Shown: positions 1 through 16,043 of the stretch, piece after piece
Layout: each line of letters starts with the position of its first letter
Numbering within the stretch: position 1 is the stretch's first letter
Assembly (NCBI GenBank): GCA_964057225.1
Contig: OZ059894.1
Coordinates: 3,658,001 to 3,722,000 of the forward strand
Source of the DNA: Auanema rhodensis
Taxonomy: Eukaryota > Nematoda > Chromadorea > Rhabditida > Rhabditidae
Length of the DNA stretch: 64,000 bases
Direction of reading: 5' to 3'
The notes under the pieces: model-generated
Told to the model about the DNA's origin: nothing
Seen by the model: the letters and a program-made list of their open reading frames with translations, nothing else
The model's database searches: none
Translations under genes and position numbers: made by a program

Positions 1-1759
1 CACGTAAATTTTAAAGTCATGGTTGCCATGCACCAAGATCAATAAAAATTTGTTTTTAGACTAATATGGAAATGGGGAATTTATTTTGAAAACCGCATCT
101 CTTTATCTGTCACGTGAAGCGAGTTACATACCAAGTGCACATCATGTGTACACTTAATTAGCATAAATTAAAGTTCACGTAAATTTCAAAGTCATGGTTA
201 CCATGCACCAATATTAATAAAAATTTGTTTTTAGACTAATATGGATATAGGGAATCTAATTTTGAAAACCGCATCTCTTTATCTTTGACTTGAAGCGAGT
301 TACATACCAAGTGCACATCATGTGTACACTTAATTAGCATAAATTGAAGTTCACGTAAAATTCAAAGTCATGGTTACCATCCACCAATATCAACAAAAAT
401 GTGTTTTTAGACTAATATGGACATGGGGAATCTAATTTTGAAAACCGCATCTCTTCATCTTTCACGTGAAGCGAGTTACATACCAAGTGCACATCACGTG
501 TACACTTAATTAGCATAAATTGAAGTTCACGTAAATTTCAAAGTCATGGTTACCATGCACCAATATCAATAAAAATTTGTTTTTAGACTAATATGGAAAT
601 GGGGAATCTAATTTTGAAAACCGCATCTCTTCATCTTTCACGTGAAGCGAGTTACATACCAAGTGCACATCATGTGTACACTTAATTAGCATAAATTAAA
701 CTTCACGTAAATTTCAAAGTCATGGTTACCATGCACCAATATTAATAAAAATTTGTTTTTAGACTAATATGGACATGGGGAATCTAATTTTGAAAACCGC
801 ATCCCTTTATCTTTCACGTGAAGCGAGTTACATACCAAGTGCACATCACGTGTACACTTAATAAGCATAAATTAAAGTTCACGTAAATTTCAAAGTCATG
901 GTTACCATGCACCAATATCAATAAAAATTTGTTTTTAGACTAATATGGACATGAGGAATCTAATTTTGAAAACCGCATCTCTTCATCTTTCATGTGAAGC
1001 GAGTTACATACCAAGTGCACATCATGTGTACACTTAATTAGCATAAATTAAAGTTCACGTAAATTTCAAAGTCATGGTTACCATGCACCAATATTAATAA
1101 AAATTTGTTTTTAGACTAATATGGACATGGGGAATCTAATTTTGAAAACCGCATCTCTTTATCTTTGACGTGAAGCGAGTTACATACCAAGTGCACATCA
1201 TGTGTACACTTAATTAGCATAAATTAAAGTTCACGTAAATTTCAAAGTCATGGTTACCATGCACCAATATTAATAAAAATTTGTTTTTAGACTAATATGG
1301 ACATAGGGAATCTAATTTTGAAAACCGCATCTCTTTATCTTTGACTTGAAGCGAGTTACATACCAAGTGAACATCATGTGTACACTTAATTAGCATAAAT
1401 TAAAGTTCACGTAAATTTCAAAGTCATGGTTACCATGCACCAATATTAATAAAAATTTGTTTTTAGACTAATATGGACATAGGGAATCTAATTTTGAAAA
1501 CCGCATCTCTTTATCTTTGACGTAAAGCGAGTTACATACCAAGTGCACATCATGTGTACACTTAATTAGCATAAATTAAAGTTCACGTAAATTTCAAAGT
1601 CATGGTTACCATGCACCAATATCAATAAAAATTTGTTTTTAGACTAATATGGAAATGGGGAATCTAATTTTGAAAACCGCATCTCTTCATCTTTCACGTG
1701 AAGCGAGTTACATACCAAGTGCACATCATGTGTACACTTAATTAGCATAAATTAAAGTT

Positions 1760-4700
1760 CACGTAAATTTCAAAGTCATGGTTACCATGCACCAATAATA
1801 ATAAAAATTTGTTTTTAGACTAATATGGACATGGGGAATCTAATTTTGAAAACCGCATCTCTTTATCTTTGACGTGAAGCGAATTACATACCAAGTGCAC
1901 ATCATGTGTACACTTAATTAGCATAAATTTAAGTTCACGTAAATTTTAAAGTCATGGTTGCCATGCACCAATATCAATAAAAATTTGTTTTTAGACTAAC
2001 ATGGAAATGGGGAATCTAATTTTGAAAACCGCATCTCTTTATCTTTCACGTGAAGCGAGTTACATACCAAGCGCACATCATGTGTACACTTAATTAGCAT
2101 AAATTAAAGTTCACGTAAATTTCAAAGTCATGGTTACCATGCACCAATATTAATAAAAATTTGTTTTTAGACTAATATGGACATGGGGAATCTAATTTTG
2201 AGAACCGCATCTCTTTATCTTAGACGTAAAGCGAGTTACATACCAAGTGCACATCATGTGTACACTTAATTAGCATAAATTAAAGTTCACGTAAATTTTA
2301 AAGTCATGGTTGCCATGCACCAAAATCAATAAAAATTTGTTTTTAGACTAATATGGAAATGGGGAATCTATTTTGAAAACCGCATCTCTTTATCTTTCAC
2401 GTGAAGCGAGTTACATACCAAGTGCACATCATGTGTACACTTAATTAGCATAAATTAAAGTTCACGTAAATTTCAAAGTCATGGTTACCATGCACCAATA
2501 TTAATAAAAATTTGTATTTAGACTAATATGGACATGGGGAATCTAATTTTGAAAACCGCATCTCTTTATCTTTGACGTGAAGCGAGTTACATACCAAGTG
2601 CACATCATGTGTACACTTAATTAGCATAAATTAAAGTTCACGTAAATTTCAAAGTCATGGTTACCATGCACCAATATTAATAAAAATTTGTTTTTAGACT
2701 AATATGGACATAGGGAATCTAATTTTGAAAACCGCATCTCTTTATCTTTGACTTGAAGCGAGTTACATACCAAGTGCACATCATGTGTACACTTAATTAG
2801 CATAAATTAAAGTTCACGTAAATTTCAAAGTCATGGTTACCATGCACCAATATTAATAAAAATTTGTTTTTAGACTAATATGGACATAGGGAATCTAATT
2901 TTGAAAACCGCATCTCTTTATCTTTGACGTAAAGCGAGTTACATACCAAGTGCACATCATGTGTACACTTAATTAGCATAAATTAAAGTTCACGTAAATT
3001 TCAAAGTCATGGTTACCATGCACCAATATCAATAAAAATTTGTTTTTAGACTAATATGGAAATGGGGAATCTAATTTTGAAAACCGCATCTCTTCATCTT
3101 TCACGTGAAGCGAGTTACATACCAAGTGCACATCATGAGTACACTTAATTAGCATAAATTAAAGTTCACGTAAATTTCAAAGTCATGGTTACCATGCACC
3201 AATATCAATAAAAATTTGTTTTTAGACTAATATGGACATGGGGAATCTAATTTTGAAAACCGCATCCCTTTATCTTTCACGTGAAGCGAGTTACATACCA
3301 AGTGCACATCACGTGTACACTTAATAAGCATAAATTAAAGTTCACGTAAATTTCAAAGTCATGGTTACCATGCACCAATATCAATAAAAATTCGTTTTTA
3401 GACTAATATGGACATGAGGAATCTAATTTTGAAAACCGCATCTCTTTATCTTTGACGTGAAGCGAGTTACATACCAAGTGCACATCATGTGTACACTTAA
3501 TTAGCATAAATTAAAGTTCACGTAAATTTCAAAGTCATGGTTACCATGCACCAATAATAATAAAAATTTGTTTTTAGACTAATATGGACATGGGGAATCT
3601 AATTTTGAAAACCGCATCTCTTTATCTTTGACGTGAAGCGAATTACATACCAAGTGCACATCATGTGTACACTTAATTAGCATAAATTTAAGTTCACGTA
3701 AATTTTAAAGTCATGGTTGCCATGCACCAATATCAATAAAAATTTGTTTTTAGACTAACATGGAAATGGGGAATCTAATTTTGAAAACCGCATCTCTTTA
3801 TCTTTCACGTGAAGCGAGTTACATACCAAGCGCACATCATGTGTACACTTAATTAGCATAAATTAAAGTTCACGTAAATTTCAAAGTCATGGTTACCATG
3901 CACCAATATTAATAAAAATTTGTTTTTAGACTAATATGGACATGGGGAATCTAATTTTGAAAACCGCATCTCTTTATCTTAGACGTAAAGCGAGTTACAT
4001 ACCAAGTGCACATCATGTGTACACTTAATTAGCATAAATTAAAGTTCACGTAAATTTTAAAGTCATGGTTGCCATGCACCAATATCAATAAAAATTTGTT
4101 TTTAGACTAATATGGAAATGGGGAATCTATTTTGAAAACCGCATCTCTTTATCTTTCACGTGAAGCGAGTTACATACCAAGTGCACATCATGTGTACACT
4201 TAATTAGCATAAATTAAAGTTCACGTAAATTTCAAAGTCATGGTTACCATGCACCAATATTAATAAAAATTTGTTTTTAGACTAATATGGACATAGGGAA
4301 TCTAATTTTGAAAACCGCATCTCTTTATCTTTGACTTGAAGCGAGTTACATACCAAGTGCACATCATGTGTACACTTAATTAGCATAAATTAAAGTTCAC
4401 GTAAATTTCAAAGTCATGGTTACCATGCACCAATATTAATAAAAATTTGTTTTTAGACTAATATGGACATAGGGAATCTAATTTTGAAAACCGCATCTCT
4501 TTATCTTTGACGTAAAGCGAGTTACATACCAAGTGCACATCATGTGTACACTTAATTAGCATAAATTAAAGTTCACGTAAATTTCAAAGTCATGGTTACC
4601 ATGCACCAATATCAATAAAAATTTGTTTTTAGACTAATATGGACATGGGGAATCTAATTTTGAAAACCGCATCCCTTTATCTTTCACGTGAAGCGAGTTA

Positions 4701-5277
4701 CATACCAAGTGCACATCACGTGTACACTTAATTAGCATAAATTAAAGTTCACGTAAATTTCAAAGTCATGGTTACCATGCACCAATATCAATAAAAATTT
4801 GTTTTTAGACTAATATGGAAATGGGGAATCTAATTTTGAAAACCGCATCTCTTTATCTTTGACGTGAAGCGAATTACATACCAAGTGCACATCATGTGTA
4901 CACTTAATTAGCATAAATTTAAGTTCACGTAAATTTTAAAGTCATGGTTGCCATGCACCAATATCAATAAAAATTTGTTTTTAGACTAACATGGAAATGG
5001 GGGAATCTAATTTTGAAAACCGCATCTCTTTATCTTTCACGTGGAGCGAGTTACATACCAAGCGCACATCATGTGTACACTTAATTAGCATAAATTAAAG
5101 TTCACGTAAATTTTAAAGTCATGGTTGCCATGCACCAATATCAATAAAAATTTGTTTTTAGACTAATATGGAAATGGGGAATCTAATTTTGAAAACCGCA
5201 TCCCTTTATCTTTCACGTGAAGCGAGTTACATACCAAGTGCACATCACGTGTACACTTAATAAGCATAAATTAAAGT
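1760..5277. repeat. Higher-order repeat of 10 satellite A units, 1759 bp
   Basis: Rare variants recur 1759 bp apart, which is ten units with one of them 175 bp. CAATAATAATAA occurs at 1793 and 3552, GCGAATTAC-type units at 1880 and 3639, and CCAAGCGCAC units at 2071 and 3830. The first copy spans 1760-3518; the copy starting at 3519 follows the same order of types for several units and then diverges. The same 1759-bp spacing returns at 14284/16043, but with one extra and one missing unit inside, so the period is re-formed rather than strictly inherited. Confidence 0.85.
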
Positions 5278-7043
5278 TCACGTAAATTTCAAAGTCATGG
5301 TTACCATGCACCAATATCAATAAAAATTTGTTTTTAGACTAATATGGACATGGGGAATCTAATTTTGAAAACCGCATCCTTTTATCTTTCACGTGAAGCG
5401 AGTTACATACCAAGTGCACATCACGTGTACACTTAATAAGCATAAATTAAAGTTCACGTAAATTTCAAAGTCATGGTTACCATGCACCAATATCAATAAA
5501 AATTCGTTTTTAGACTAATATGGACATGAGGAATCTAATTTTGAAAACCGCATCTCTTTATCTTTGACGTGAAGCGAGTTACATACCAAGTGCACATCAT
5601 GTGTACACTTAATTAGCATAAATTAAAGTTCACGTAAATTTCAAAGTCATGGTTACCATGCACCAATAATAATAAAAATTTGTTTTTAGACTAATATGGA
5701 CATGGGGAATCTAATTTTGAAAACCGCATCTCTTTATCTTTGACGTGAAGCGAATTACATACCAAGTGCACATCATGTGTACACTTAATTAGCATAAATT
5801 TAAGTTCACGTAAATTTTAAAGTCATGGTTGCCATGCACCAATATCAATAAAAATTTGTTTTTAGACTAACATGGAAATGGGGAATCTAATTTTGGAAAC
5901 CGCATCTCTTTATCTTTCACGTGAAGCGAGTTACATACCAAGCGCACATCATGTGTACACTTAATTAGCATAAATTAAAGTTCACGTAAATTTCAAAGTC
6001 ATGGTTACCATGCACCAATATTAATAAAAATTTGTTTTTAGACTAATATGGACATGGGGAATCTAATTTTGAAAACCGCATCTCTTTATCTTAGACGTAA
6101 AGCGAGTTACATACCAAGTGCACATCATGTGTACACTTAATTAGCATAAATTAAAGTTCACGTAAATTTTAAAGTCATGGTTGCCATGCACCAATATCAA
6201 TAAAAATTTGTTTTTAGACTAATATGGAAATGGGGAATCTATTTTGAAAACCGCATCTCTTTATCTTTCACGTGAAGCGAGTTACATACCAAGTGCACAT
6301 CATGTGTACACTTAATTAGCATAAATTAAAGTTCACGTAAATTTCAAAGTCATGGTTACCATTCACCAATATTAATAAAAATTTGTTTTTAGACTAATAT
6401 GGACATAGGGAATCTAATTTTGAAAACCGCATCTCTTTATCTTTCACGTGAAGCGAGTTACATACCAAGTGCACATCATGTGTACACTTAATTAGCATAA
6501 ATTGAAGTTCACGTAAATTTCAAAGTCATGGTTACCATGCACCAATATTAATAAAAATTTGTTTTTAGACTAATATGGACATGGGGAATCTAATTTTGAA
6601 AACCGCATCTCTTTATCTTAGACGTAAAGCGAGTTACATACCAAGTGCACATCATGTGTACACTTAATTAGCATAAATTAAAGTTCACGTAAATTTTAAA
6701 GTCATGGTTGCCATGCACCAATATCAATAAAAATTTGTTTTTAGACTAATATGGAAATGGGGAATCTAATTTTGAAAACCGCATCTCTTCATCTTTCACG
6801 TGAAGCGAGTTACATACCAAGTGCACATCATGTGTACCCTTAATTAGCATAAATTAAAGTTCACGTAAATTTCAAAGTCATGGTTACCATGCACCAATAT
6901 TAATAAAAATTTGTTTTTAGACTAATATGGACATGGGGAATCTAATTTTGAAAACCGCATCCCTTTATCTTTCACGTGAAGCGAGTTACATACCAAGTGC
7001 ACATCACGTGTACACTTAATAAGCATAAATTAAAGTTCACGTA

Positions 7044-8910
7044 AATTTCAAAGTCATGGTTACCATGCACAAATATCAATAAAAATTCGTTTTTAGACTA
7101 ATATGGACATGAGGAATCTAATTTTGAAAACCGCATCTCTTCATCTTTCATGTGAAGCGAGTTACATACCAAGTGCACATCATGTGTACACTTAATTAGC
7201 ATAAATTAAAGTTCACGTAAATTTCAAAATCATGGTTACCATGCACCAATATTAATAAAAATTTGTTTTTAGACTAATATGGACATGGGGAATCTAATTT
7301 TGAAAACCGCATCTCTTTATCTTTGACGTGAAGCGAGTTACATACCAAGTGCACATCATGTGTACACTTAATGAGCATAAATTAAAGTTCACGTAAATTT
7401 CAAAGTCATGGTTACCATGCACCAATATTAATAAAAATTTGTTTTTAGACTAATATGGACATAGGGAATCTAATTTTGAAAACCGCATCTCTTTATCTTT
7501 CACGTGAAGCGAGTTACATACCAAGCGCACATCATGTGTACACTTAATTAGCATAAATTAAAGTTCACGTAAATTTCAAAGTCATGGTTACCATGCACCA
7601 ATATTAATAAAAATTTGTTTTTAGACTAATATGGACATGGGGAATCTAATTTTGAAAACCGCATCTCTTTATCTTAGACGTAAAGCGAGTTACATACCAA
7701 GTGCACATCATGTGTACACTTAATTAGCATAAATTAAAGTTCACGTAAATTTTAAAGTCATGGTTGCCATGCACCAATATCAATAAAAATTTGTTTTTAG
7801 ACTAATATGGAAATGGGGAATCTATTTTGAAAACCGCATCTCTTTATCTTTCACGTGAAGCGAGTTACATACCAAGTGCACATCATGTGTACACTTAATT
7901 AGCATAAATTAAAGTTCACGTAAATTTCAAAGTCATGGTTACCATTCACCAATATTAATAAAAATTTGTTTTTAGACTAATATGGACATAGGGAATCTAA
8001 TTTTGAAAACCGCATCTCTTTATCTTTGACTTGAAGCGAGTTACATACCAAGTGCACATCATGTGTACACTTAATTAGCATAAATTGAAGTTCACGTAAA
8101 TTTCAAAGTCATGGTTACCATCCACCAATATCAACAAAAATGTGTTTTTAGACTAATATGGACATGGGGAATCTAATTTCGAAAAGCGCATCTCTTCATC
8201 TTTCACGTGAAGCGAGTTACATACCAAGTGCACATCACGTGTACACTTAATAAGCATAAATTAAAGTTCACGTAAATTTCAAAGTCATGGTTACCATGCA
8301 CCAATATCAATAAAAATTTGTTTTTAGACTAATATGGAAATGGGGAATCTAATTTTGAAAACCGCATCCCTTTATCTTTCACGTGAAGCGAGTTACATAC
8401 CAAGTGCACATCACGTGTACACTTAATAAGCATAAATTAAAGTTCACGTAAATTTCAAAGTCATGGTTACCATGCACAAATATCAATAAAAATTCGTTTT
8501 TAGACTAATATGGACATGAGGAATCTAATTTTGAAAACCGCATCTCTTCATCTTTCATGTGAAGCGAGTTACATACCAAGTGCACATCATGTGTACACTT
8601 AATTAGCATAAATTAAAGTTCACGTAAATTTCAAAATCATGGTTACCATGCACCAATATTAATAAAAATTTGTTTTTAGACTAATATGGACATGGGGAAT
8701 CTAATTTTGAAAACCGCATCTCTTTATCTTTGACGTGAAGCGAGTTACATACCAAGTGCACATCATGTGTACACTTAATGAGCATAAATTAAAGTTCACG
8801 TAAATTTCAAAGTCATGGTTACCATGCACCAATATTAATAAAAATTTGTTTTTAGACTAATATGGAAATAGGGAATCTAATTTTGAAAACCGCATCTCTT
8901 TATCTTTGAC
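7044..8910. repeat. Higher-order repeat of 8 satellite A units, 1407 bp spacing
   Basis: Three private variants recur together at a spacing of about 1407 bp (8 x 176 minus 1): CATGCACAAATATC (ends of CATGCAC at 7070 and 8477), TTTCAAAATCATGG (about 7229 and 8636) and CACTTAATGAGC (about 7371 and 8779). This marks a duplicated block of three or more units with the same internal order. Bounds are approximate because neighbouring units are also similar. Confidence 0.75.
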
Positions 8911-11900
8911 TTGAAGCGAGTTACATACCAAGTGCACATCATGTGTACACTTAATTAGCATAAATTAAAGTTCACGTAAATTTCAAAGTCATGGTTACCA
9001 TGCACCAATATTAATAAAAATTTGTTTTTAGACTAATATGGACATGGGGAATCTAATTTTGAAAACCGCATCTCTTCATCTTTCACGTGAAGCGAGTTAC
9101 ATACCAAGTGCACATCACGTTTACACTTAATTAGCATAAATTGAAGTTCACGTAAATTTCAAAGTCATGGTTACCATGCACCAATATCAATAAAAATTTG
9201 TTTTTAGACTAATATGGACATGGGGAATCTAATTTTGAAAACCGCATCTCTTTATCTTTGACGTGAAGCGAATTACATACCAAGTGCACATCATGTGTAC
9301 ACTTAATTAGCATAAATTTAAGTTCACGTAAATTTTAAAGTCATGGTTACCATGCACCAATATTAATAAAAATTTGTTTTTAGACTAATATGGACATGGG
9401 GAATCTAATTTTGAAAACCGCATCTCTTTATCTTTGACGTGAAGCGAGTTACATACCAAGTGCACATCATGTGTACACTTAATTAGCATAAATTAAAGTT
9501 CACGTAAATTTCAAAGTCATGGTTACCATGCACCAATATCAATAAAAATTTGTTTTTAGACTAATATGGACATGAGGAATCTAATTTTGAAAACCGCATC
9601 TCTTCATCTTTCATGTGAAGCGAGTTACATACCAAGGGCACATCATGTGTACACTTAATTAGCATAAATTAAAGTTCACGTAAATTTCAAAGTCATGGTT
9701 ACCATGCACCAATATTAATAAAAATTTGTTTTTAGACTAATATGGACATGGGGAATCTAATTTTGAAAACCGCATCTCTTTATCTTTGACGTGAAGCGAG
9801 TTACATACCAAGTGCACATCATGTGTACACTTAATTAGCATAAATTAAAGTTCACGTAAATTTCAAAGTCATGGTTACCATGCACCAATATTAATAAAAA
9901 TTTGTTTTTAGACTAATATGGACATAGGGAATCTAATTTTGAAAACCGCATCTCTTTATCTTTGACTTGAAGCGAGTTACATACCAAGTGCACATCATGT
10001 GTACACTTAATTAGCATAAATTAAAGTTCACGTAAATTTCAAAGTCATGGTTACCATGCACCAATATTAATAAAAATTTGTTTTTAGACTAATATGGACA
10101 TAGGGAATCTAATTTTGAAAACCGCATCTCTTTATCTTTGACGTAAAGCGAGTTACATACCAAGTGCACATCATGTGTACACTTAATTAGCATAAATTAA
10201 AGTTCACGTAAATTTCAAAGTCATGGTTACCATGCACCAATATCAATAAAAATTTGTTTTTAGACTAATATGGAAATGGGGAATCTAATTTTGAAAACCG
10301 CATCTCTTCATCTTTCACGTGAAGCGAGTTACATACCAAGTGCACATCATGTGTACACTTAATTAGCATAAATTAAAGTTCACGTAAATTTCAAAGTCAT
10401 GGTTACCAAGCACCAATAATAATAAAAATTTGTTTTTAGACTAATATGGACATGGGGAATCTAATTTTGAAAACCGCATCTCTTTATCTTTGACGTGAAG
10501 CGAATTACATACCAAGTGCACATCATGTGTACACTTAATTAGCATAAATTTAAGTTCACGTAAATTTTAAAGTCATGGTTGCCATGCACCAATATCAATA
10601 AAAATTTGTTTTTAGACTAACATGGAAATGGGGAATCTAATTTTGAAAACCGCATCTCTTTATCTTTCACGTGAAGCGAGTTACATACCAAGCGCACATC
10701 ATGTGTACACTTAATTAGCATAAATTAAAGTTCACGTAAATTTCAAAGTCATGGTTACCATGCACCAATATTAATAAAAATTTGTTTTTAGACTAATATG
10801 GACATGGGGAATCTAATTTTGAGAACCGCATCTCTTTATCTTAGACGTAAAGCGAGTTACATACCAAGTGCACATCATGTGTACACTTAATTAGCATAAA
10901 TTAAAGTTCACGTAAATTTTAAAGTCATGGTTGCCATGCACCAATATCAATAAAAATTTGTTTTTAGACTAATATGGAAATGGGGAATCTATTTTGAAAA
11001 CCGCATCTCTTTATCTTTCACGTGAAGCGAGTTACATACCAAGTGCACATCATGTGTACACTTAATTAGCATAAATTAAAGTTCACGTAAATTTCAAAGT
11101 CATGGTTACCATGCACCAATATTAATAAAAATTTGTTTTTAGACTAATATGGACATGGGGAATCTAATTTTGAAAACCGCATCTCTTTATCTTTGACGTG
11201 AAGCGAGTTACATACCAAGTGCACATCATGTGTACACTTAATTAGCATAAATTAAAGTTCACGTAAATTTCAAAGTCATGGTTACCATGCACCAATAGTA
11301 ATAAAAATTTGGTTTTAGACTAATATGGACATAGGGAATCTAATTTTGAAAACCGCATCTCTTTATCTTTGACTTGAAGCGAGTTACATACCAAGTGCAC
11401 ATCATGTGTACACTTAATTAGCATAAATTAAAGTTCACGTAAATTTCAAAGTCATGGTTACCATGCACCAATATTAATAAAAATTTGTTTTTAGACTAAT
11501 ATGGACATAGGGAATCTAATTTTGAAAACCGCATCTCTTTATCTTTGACGTAAAGCGAGTTACATACCAAGTGCACATCATGTGTACACTTAATTAGCAT
11601 AAATTAAAGTTCACGTAAATTTCAAAGTCATGGTTACCATGCACCAATATCAATAAAAATTTGTTTTTAGACTAATATGGAAATGGGGAATCTAATTTTG
11701 AAAACCGCATCTCTTCATCTTTCACGTGAAGCGAGTTACATACCAAGTGCACATCATGAGTACACTTAATTAGCATAAATTAAAGTTCACGTAAATTTCA
11801 AAGTCATGGTTACCATGCACCAATATCAATAAAAATTTGTTTTTAGACTAATATGGACATGGGGAATCTAATTTTGAAAACCGCATCCCTTTATCTTTCA

Positions 11901-14283
11901 CGTGAAGCGAGTTACATACCAAGTGCACATCACGTGTACACTTAATAAGCATAAATTAAAGTTCACGTAAATTTCAAAGTCATGGTTACCATGCACCAAT
12001 ATCAATAAAAATTTGTTTTTAGACTAATATGGACATAGGGAATCTAATTTTGAAAACCGCATCTCTTTATCTTTGACGTGAAGCGAATTACATACCAAGT
12101 GCACATCATGTGTACACTTAATTAGCATAAATTTAAGTTCACGTAAATTTTAAAGTCATGGTTGCCATGCACCAATATCAATAAAAATTTGTTTTTAGAC
12201 TAACATGGAAATGGGGAATCTAATTTTGAAAACCGCATCTCTTTATCTTTCACGTGAAGCGAGTTACATACCAAGCGCACATCATGTGTACACTTAATTA
12301 GCATAAATTAAAGTTCACGTAAATTTCAAAGTCATGGTTACCATGCACCAATATTAATAAAAATTTGTTTTTAGACTAATATGGACATGGGGAATCTAAT
12401 TTTGAAAACCGCATCTCTTTATCTTAGACGTAAAGCGAGTTACATACCAAGTGCACATCATGTGTACACTTAATTAGCATAAATTAAAGTTCACGTAAAT
12501 TTTAAAGTCATGGTTGCCATGCACCAATATCAATAAAAATTTGTTTTTAGACTAATATGGAAATGGGGAATCTATTTTGAAAACCGCATCTCTTTATCTT
12601 TCACGTGAAGCGAGTTACATACCAAGTGCACATCATGTGTACACTTAATTAGCATAAATTAAAGTTCACGTAAATTTCAAAGTCATGGTTACCATGCACC
12701 AATATTAATAAAAATTTGTTTTTAGACTAATATGGACATAGGGAATCTAATTTTGAAAACCGCATCTCTTTATCTTTGACTTGAAGCGAGTTACATACCA
12801 AGTGCACATCATGTGTACACTTAATTAGCATAAATTAAAGTTCACGTAAATTTCAAAGTCATGGTTACCATGCACCAATATTAATAACAATTTGTTTTTA
12901 GACTAATATGGACATAGGGAATCTAATTTTGAAAACCGCATCTCTTTATCTTTGACGTAAAGCGAGTTACATACCAAGTGCACATCATGTGTACACTTAA
13001 TTAGCATAAATTAAAGTTCACGTAAATTTCAAAGTCATGGTTACCATGCACCAATATCAATAAAAATTTGTTTTTAGACTAATATGGAAATGGGGAATCT
13101 AATTTTGAAAACCGCATCTCTTCATCTTTCACGTGAAGCGAGTTACATACCAAGTGCACATCATGAGTACACTTAATTAGCATAAATTAAAGTTCACGTA
13201 AATTTCAAAGTCATGGTTACCATGCACCAATATTAATAAAAATTTGTTTTTAGACTAATATGGACATGGGGAATCTAATTTTGAAAACCGCATCTCTTTA
13301 TCTTTGACGTGAAGCGAGTTACATACCAAGTGCACATCATGTGTACACTTAATTAGCATAAATTAAAGTTCACGTAAATTTCAAAGTCATGGTTACCATG
13401 CACCAATATTAATAAAAATTTGTTTTTAGACTAATATGGACATAGGGAATCTAATTTTGAAAACCGCATCTCTTTATCTTTGACTTGAAGCGAGTTACAT
13501 ACCAAGTGCACATCATGTGTACACTTAATTAGCATAAATTAAAGTTCACGTAAATTTCAAAGTCATGGTTACCATGCACCAATATTAATAAAAATTTGTT
13601 TTTAGACTAATATGGACATAGGGAATCTAATTTTGAAAACCGCATCTCTTTATCTTTGACGTAAAGCGAGTTACATACCAAGTGCACATCATGTGTACAC
13701 TTAATTAGCATAAATTAAAGTTCACGTAAATTTCAAAGTCATGGTTACCATGCACCAATATCAATAAAAATTTGTTTTTAGACTAATATGGAAATGGGGA
13801 ATCTAATTTTGAAAACCGCATCTCTTCATCTTTCACGTGAAGCGAGTTACATACCAAGTGCACATCATGAGTACACTTAATTAGCATAAATTAAAGTTCA
13901 CGTAAATTTCAAAGTCATGGTTACCATGCACCAATATCAATACAAATTTGTTTTTAGACTAATATGGACATGGGAAATCTAATTTTGAAAACCGCATCCC
14001 TTTATCTTTCACGTGAAGCGAGTTACATACCAAGTGCACATCACGTGTACACTTAATAAGCATAAATTAAAGTTCACGTAAATTTCAAAGTCATGGTTAC
14101 CATGCACCAATATCAATAAAAATTCGTTTTTAGACTAATATGGACATGAGGAATCTAATTTTGAAAACCGCATCTCTTTATCTTTGACGTGAAGCGAGTT
14201 ACATACCAAGTGCACATCATGTGTACACTTAATTAGCATAAATTAAAGTTCACGTAAATTTCAAAGTCATGGTTACCATGCAC

Positions 14284-16043
14284 CAATAATAATAAAAATT
14301 TGTTTTTAGACTAATATGGACATGGGGAATCTAATTTTGAAAACCGCATCTCTTTATCTTTGACGTGAAGCGAATTACATACCAAGTGCACATCATGTGT
14401 ACACTTAATTAGCATAAATTTAAGTTCACGTAAATTTTAAAGTCATGGTTGCCATGCACCAATATCAATAAAAATTTGTTTTTAGACTAACATGGAAATG
14501 GGGAATCTAATTTTGAAAACCGCATCTCTTTATCTTTCACGTGAAGCGAGTTACATACCAAGCGCACATCATGTGTATACTTAATTAGCATAAATTAAAG
14601 TTCACGTAAATTTCAAAGTCATGGTTACCATGCACCAATATTAATAAAAATTTGTTTTTAGACTAATATGGACATGGGGAATCTAATTTTGAAAACCGCA
14701 TCTCTTTATCTTTCACGTGAAGCGAGTTACATACCAAGCGCACATCATGTGTATACTTAATTAGCATAAATTAAAGTTCACGTAAATTTCAAAGTCATGG
14801 TTACCATGCACCAATATTAATAAAAATTTGTTTTTAGACTAATATGGACATGGGGAATCTAATTTTGAAAACCGCATCTCTTTATCTTAGACGTAAAGCG
14901 AGTTACATACCAAGTGCACATCATGTGTACACTTAATTAGCATAAATTAAAGTTCACGTAAATTTTAAAGTCATGGTTGCCATGCACCAATATCAATAAA
15001 AATTTGTTTTTAGACTAATATGGAAATGGGGAATCTATTTTGAAAACCGCATCTCTTTATCTTTCACGTGAAGCGAGTTACATACCAAGTGCACATCATG
15101 TGTACACTTAATTAGCATAAATTAAAGTTCACGTAAATTTCAAAGTCATGGTTACCATGCACAAATATTAATAAAAATTTGTTTTTAGACTAATATGGAC
15201 ATAGGGAATCTAATTTTGAAAACCGCATCTCTTTATCTTTGACTTGAAGCGAGTTACATACCAAGTGCACATCATGTGTACACTTAATTAGCATAAATTA
15301 AAGTTCACGTAAATTTCAAAGTCATGGTTACCATGCACCAATATTAATAAAAATTTGTTTTTAGACTAATATGGACATAGGGAATCTAATTTTGAAAACC
15401 GCATCTCTTTATCTTTGACGTAAAGCGAGTTACATACCAAGTGCACATCATGTGTACACTTAATTAGCATAAATTAAAGTTCACGTAAATTTCAAAGTCA
15501 TGGTTACCATGCACCAATATCAATAAAAATTTGTTTTTAGACTAATATGGAAATGGGGAATCTAATTTTGAAAACCGCATCTCTTCATCTTTCACGTGAA
15601 GCGAGTTACATACCAAGTGCACATCATGAGTACACTTAATTAGCATAAATTAAAGTTCACGTAAATTTCAAAGTCATGGTTACCATGCACCAATATCAAT
15701 AAAAATTTGTTTTTAGACTAATATGGACATGGGGAATCTAATTTTGAAAACCGCATCCCTTTATCTTTCACGTGAAGCGAGTTACATACCAAGTGCACAT
15801 CACGTGTACACTTAATAAGCATAAATTAAAGTTCACGTAAATTTCAAAGTCATGGTTACCATGCACCAATATCAATAAAAATTCGTTTTTAGACTAATAT
15901 GGACATGAGGAATCTAATTTTGAAAACCGCATCTCTTTATCTTTGACGTGAAGCGAGTTACATACCAAGTGCACATCATGTGTACACTTAATTAGCATAA
16001 ATTAAAGTTCACGTAAATTTCAAAGTCATGGTTACCATGCACC
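14284..16043. repeat. 10-unit satellite A repeat (1759 bp), second location
   Basis: CAATAATAAT markers at 14284 and 16043, GCGAATTAC markers at 14371 and 16130, and CCAAGCGCAC markers at 14562 and 16321 all give the 1759-bp period seen near the left end. Within it, adjacent units at 14427 and 14603 both end in GCGCAC followed by the private variant GTGTATAC, 176 bp apart. That looks like a single-unit slippage or unequal-exchange event. Confidence 0.8.
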